This document shows positions 62,692 to 64,000 of a DNA stretch of 64,000 bases, in pieces. The stretch is taken from assembly GCA_900543445.1 (NCBI GenBank), contig UQRC01000008.1:19972-83971 (forward strand), given 5' to 3'. Position 1 is the stretch's first letter, and each line of letters starts with the position of its first letter. The notes under the pieces are model-generated. The model had not been told where the DNA came from, ran no database searches, and worked only from the letters and a program-made list of their open reading frames with translations. The translations under genes were made by a program, and so were the position numbers. This stretch comes from an uncultured Lachnobacterium sp. (GTDB lineage: Bacteria > Bacillota > Clostridia > Lachnospirales > Lachnospiraceae).

Positions 62692-63701
62692 AATTACTGA
62701 CTTTTGCAATACCTTGCTATAATTCACAAGATTACATGGAGCATTGTATCGATTCCATTCTGCCGGGAGGAGAGGACATCGAGATTCTGATCATTGATGA
62801 CGGCTCGAAAGATCGTACAGCGGAGATTGCGGATGATTATGAACGAAGATATCCGGGCATTGTGCGCGCCATCCATCAGGAGAACGGTGGACATGGAGAG
62901 GCAGTCAATGCCGGAATCCGCAACGCGACCGGATTGTATTTTAAGGTTGTAGACAGTGATGACTGGGTTGATGCGGATGCATATAAGAAAATTCTGGAGA
63001 AGCTTAGAGAGTTTGCAGGCGGTCCGACAACCATCGATATGCTGCTTGCAAACTATGTCTATGAGAAGGAAGGCGCAAAGCACAAGAAGGTAATGCGCCA
63101 GACTGGTTTCCCTCAGGATCAGGTGTTTACATGGAGCGATATTCGCCATTTCTATAAGGGACATTATATCCTGATGCATTCGGTAATCTATCGTACCAAG
63201 CTGCTTCGCGAGTGTGGATTGGAGCTGCCAAAGCATACTTTTTATGTGGACAACATTTATGTCTATAAGCCGCTTCCGCATGTACGCAAGATGTATTATA
63301 TGGATGTGGATTTCTACCGTTACTTTATCGGACGTGATGACCAGTCAGTCAATGAGAAGGTTATGATCAGCCGTATTGACCAGCAGATCCGTGTGAACAA
63401 GATCATGTTAGATGATGTGGATCTGCACAAGGTTATGAACTTAAAGTGCCGCAAGTACATGCTCAATTACCTTGAAATCATCACGGTTGTCACAACCATC
63501 ATGCTGATCCGCTCAGGCACAGAAGAAAACCTTGAGAAGAAGCGTGAACTCTGGCGTTATATCAAGGAAAAGGATATCACGATCTTCCATAAGCTCCGCA
63601 GAGGTATTATGGGACAGGCAATGAACCTGCCGGGTAAGGGTGGTCGCAAGATTTCGGTTGCGGCATACCGACTTTCACAGAAAGTAGTCGGCTTCAATTA
63701 A
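62688..63701 (+). CDS. Family 2 glycosyltransferase
   Basis: A 337-residue GT-A glycosyltransferase without membrane helices. It starts FAIPCYNSQDYMEHCIDSIL, with the nucleotide-sugar region LIIDDGSKDRTAEI and the metal-binding acidic motif VVDSDDW near residues 88-94. Coupling to glf suggests a galactofuranosyl or related transferase for capsule or cell-wall polysaccharide, which is inference. GAGGAAATAGG, inside glf, serves as ribosome binding site. Confidence 0.9.
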   Translation: MKLLTFAIPCYNSQDYMEHCIDSILPGGEDIEILIIDDGSKDRTAEIADDYERRYPGIVRAIHQENGGHGEAVNAGIRNATGLYFKVVDSDDWVDADAYKKILEKLREFAGGPTTIDMLLANYVYEKEGAKHKKVMRQTGFPQDQVFTWSDIRHFYKGHYILMHSVIYRTKLLRECGLELPKHTFYVDNIYVYKPLPHVRKMYYMDVDFYRYFIGRDDQSVNEKVMISRIDQQIRVNKIMLDDVDLHKVMNLKCRKYMLNYLEIITVVTTIMLIRSGTEENLEKKRELWRYIKEKDITIFHKLRRGIMGQAMNLPGKGGRKISVAAYRLSQKVVGFN

Positions 63702-63849
63702 AGCTTAAATTCGGGTTTGCCGCGCTCAGATTTAATCTCAAACGGACGATACCGGATTATATATAATCTACGAAAATTAGCAATAAGTTTGTTTATAAAC
63801 GACGGACTTTGAATGATTTCAATGACAAGATTTTTCAGGAGTTACGGTA

Positions 63850-64000
63850 TCGAACCATACAATTATTTTGTTCAGGAAAATTTGCAAGTTAACTTCACCA
63901 ACGATTTTGGATAGTTGGCTGAGATATGCGCTATTATCGATAGATAATGGAACGGTGAAGCAGTTGCAAATTTGTCCTTCAAAAATAAGTATGGCTCCGA
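63850..64000. repeat. Imperfect fold-back palindrome, cut by the window edge
   Basis: Sequences on both sides of a centre near 63925 match in inverted order: CGAACCATAC (63851-63860) with GTATGGCTCCG (63989-63999), TTATTTTG (63863-63870) with CAAAAATAA (63980-63988), AAATTTGCAA (63878-63887) with TTGCAAATTT (63964-63973), and CTTCACC (63893-63899) with GGTGAAG (63954-63960). The arm probably continues beyond base 64000. No gene is evident between the glycosyltransferase stop and the edge. Confidence 0.7.

Noticed and set aside
63810..63914. A 34-codon ORF after the glycosyltransferase gene
   Set aside because: It falls within the fold-back palindrome, has no ribosome binding site and no recognisable motif.

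Overview
The window looks like a chromosomal segment of a Gram-positive, anaerobic, spore-forming gut Firmicute of the family Lachnospiraceae (Roseburia/Agathobacter/Butyrivibrio neighbourhood). The evidence is the SCIFF peptide with its radical SAM maturase, the tig-clpP-clpX-lon-engB gene order, spore germination and spoIIR genes, lipoproteins with lipoboxes, strong AGGAGG ribosome binding sites, a T-box, an FMN riboswitch, a CIRCE site, a crotonase of butyrate-pathway type, and moderate G+C. The genus is inference. Almost every gene is on the + strand; only four small blocks are on the - strand or convergent. No tRNA, rRNA, CRISPR array, transposase or phage gene was seen.

Layout: 1-1.7 kb, the 3' part of an ABC exporter. 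1.8-8.3 kb, a sugar ABC importer (lipoprotein, permease, double ATPase, permease) with an AraR-type GntR/LacI regulator, preceded by a curved control region with two matching operator-like sites. 8.6-15.7 kb, the proteostasis block tig, clpP, clpX, lon, then engB, with a 536-bp imperfect palindrome between lon and engB. 15.7-18.3 kb, a zinc/manganese ABC importer. 18.3-21.5 kb, a sodium:alanine symporter, ispE and an FCD-type GntR regulator. 21.6-26.7 kb, a gerA/gerB/gerC-like germination set, four 52-nt tandem repeats, spoIIR and a DUF1934 protein. 26.7-30.3 kb, a CIRCE-controlled hsp20, a DnaJ-like protein, a membrane-anchored protein and a trigger-factor-like lipoprotein. 30.4-36.4 kb, asnS, a TIGR04086 membrane protein, scfA, scfB and a fused secDF. 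36.7-38.4 kb, pncB, a DUF1294 protein and a GGDEF gene remnant.

38.5-44.8 kb is a compact tannin/gallate catabolic island: UbiD-type decarboxylase, UbiX-type flavin prenyltransferase, LpdD-like protein, LysR regulator, GPH-family transporter and a tannase-like esterase. Two promoters there share a LysR-type operator at the same distance. 45.0-46.6 kb is mgtE, preceded by a 24-codon leader ORF and a mutually exclusive terminator/antiterminator, the best candidate in the window for an undescribed control system. 46.7-53.9 kb holds a DUF1311 lipoprotein, glyA, a T-box-controlled serS, a small Cys-rich protein, an orphan EIIC-like membrane protein, an SGNH hydrolase whose natural reading frame carries an amber codon, and crt under a Rex-like palindrome. 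54.0-58.5 kb carries an ECF S component and ribD-ribE-ribBA-ribH behind an FMN riboswitch. 58.6-63.7 kb has a GH13 enzyme, mutY, UDP-galactopyranose mutase and a family 2 glycosyltransferase. The last 150 bases are one side of a second fold-back palindrome that runs off the window edge.
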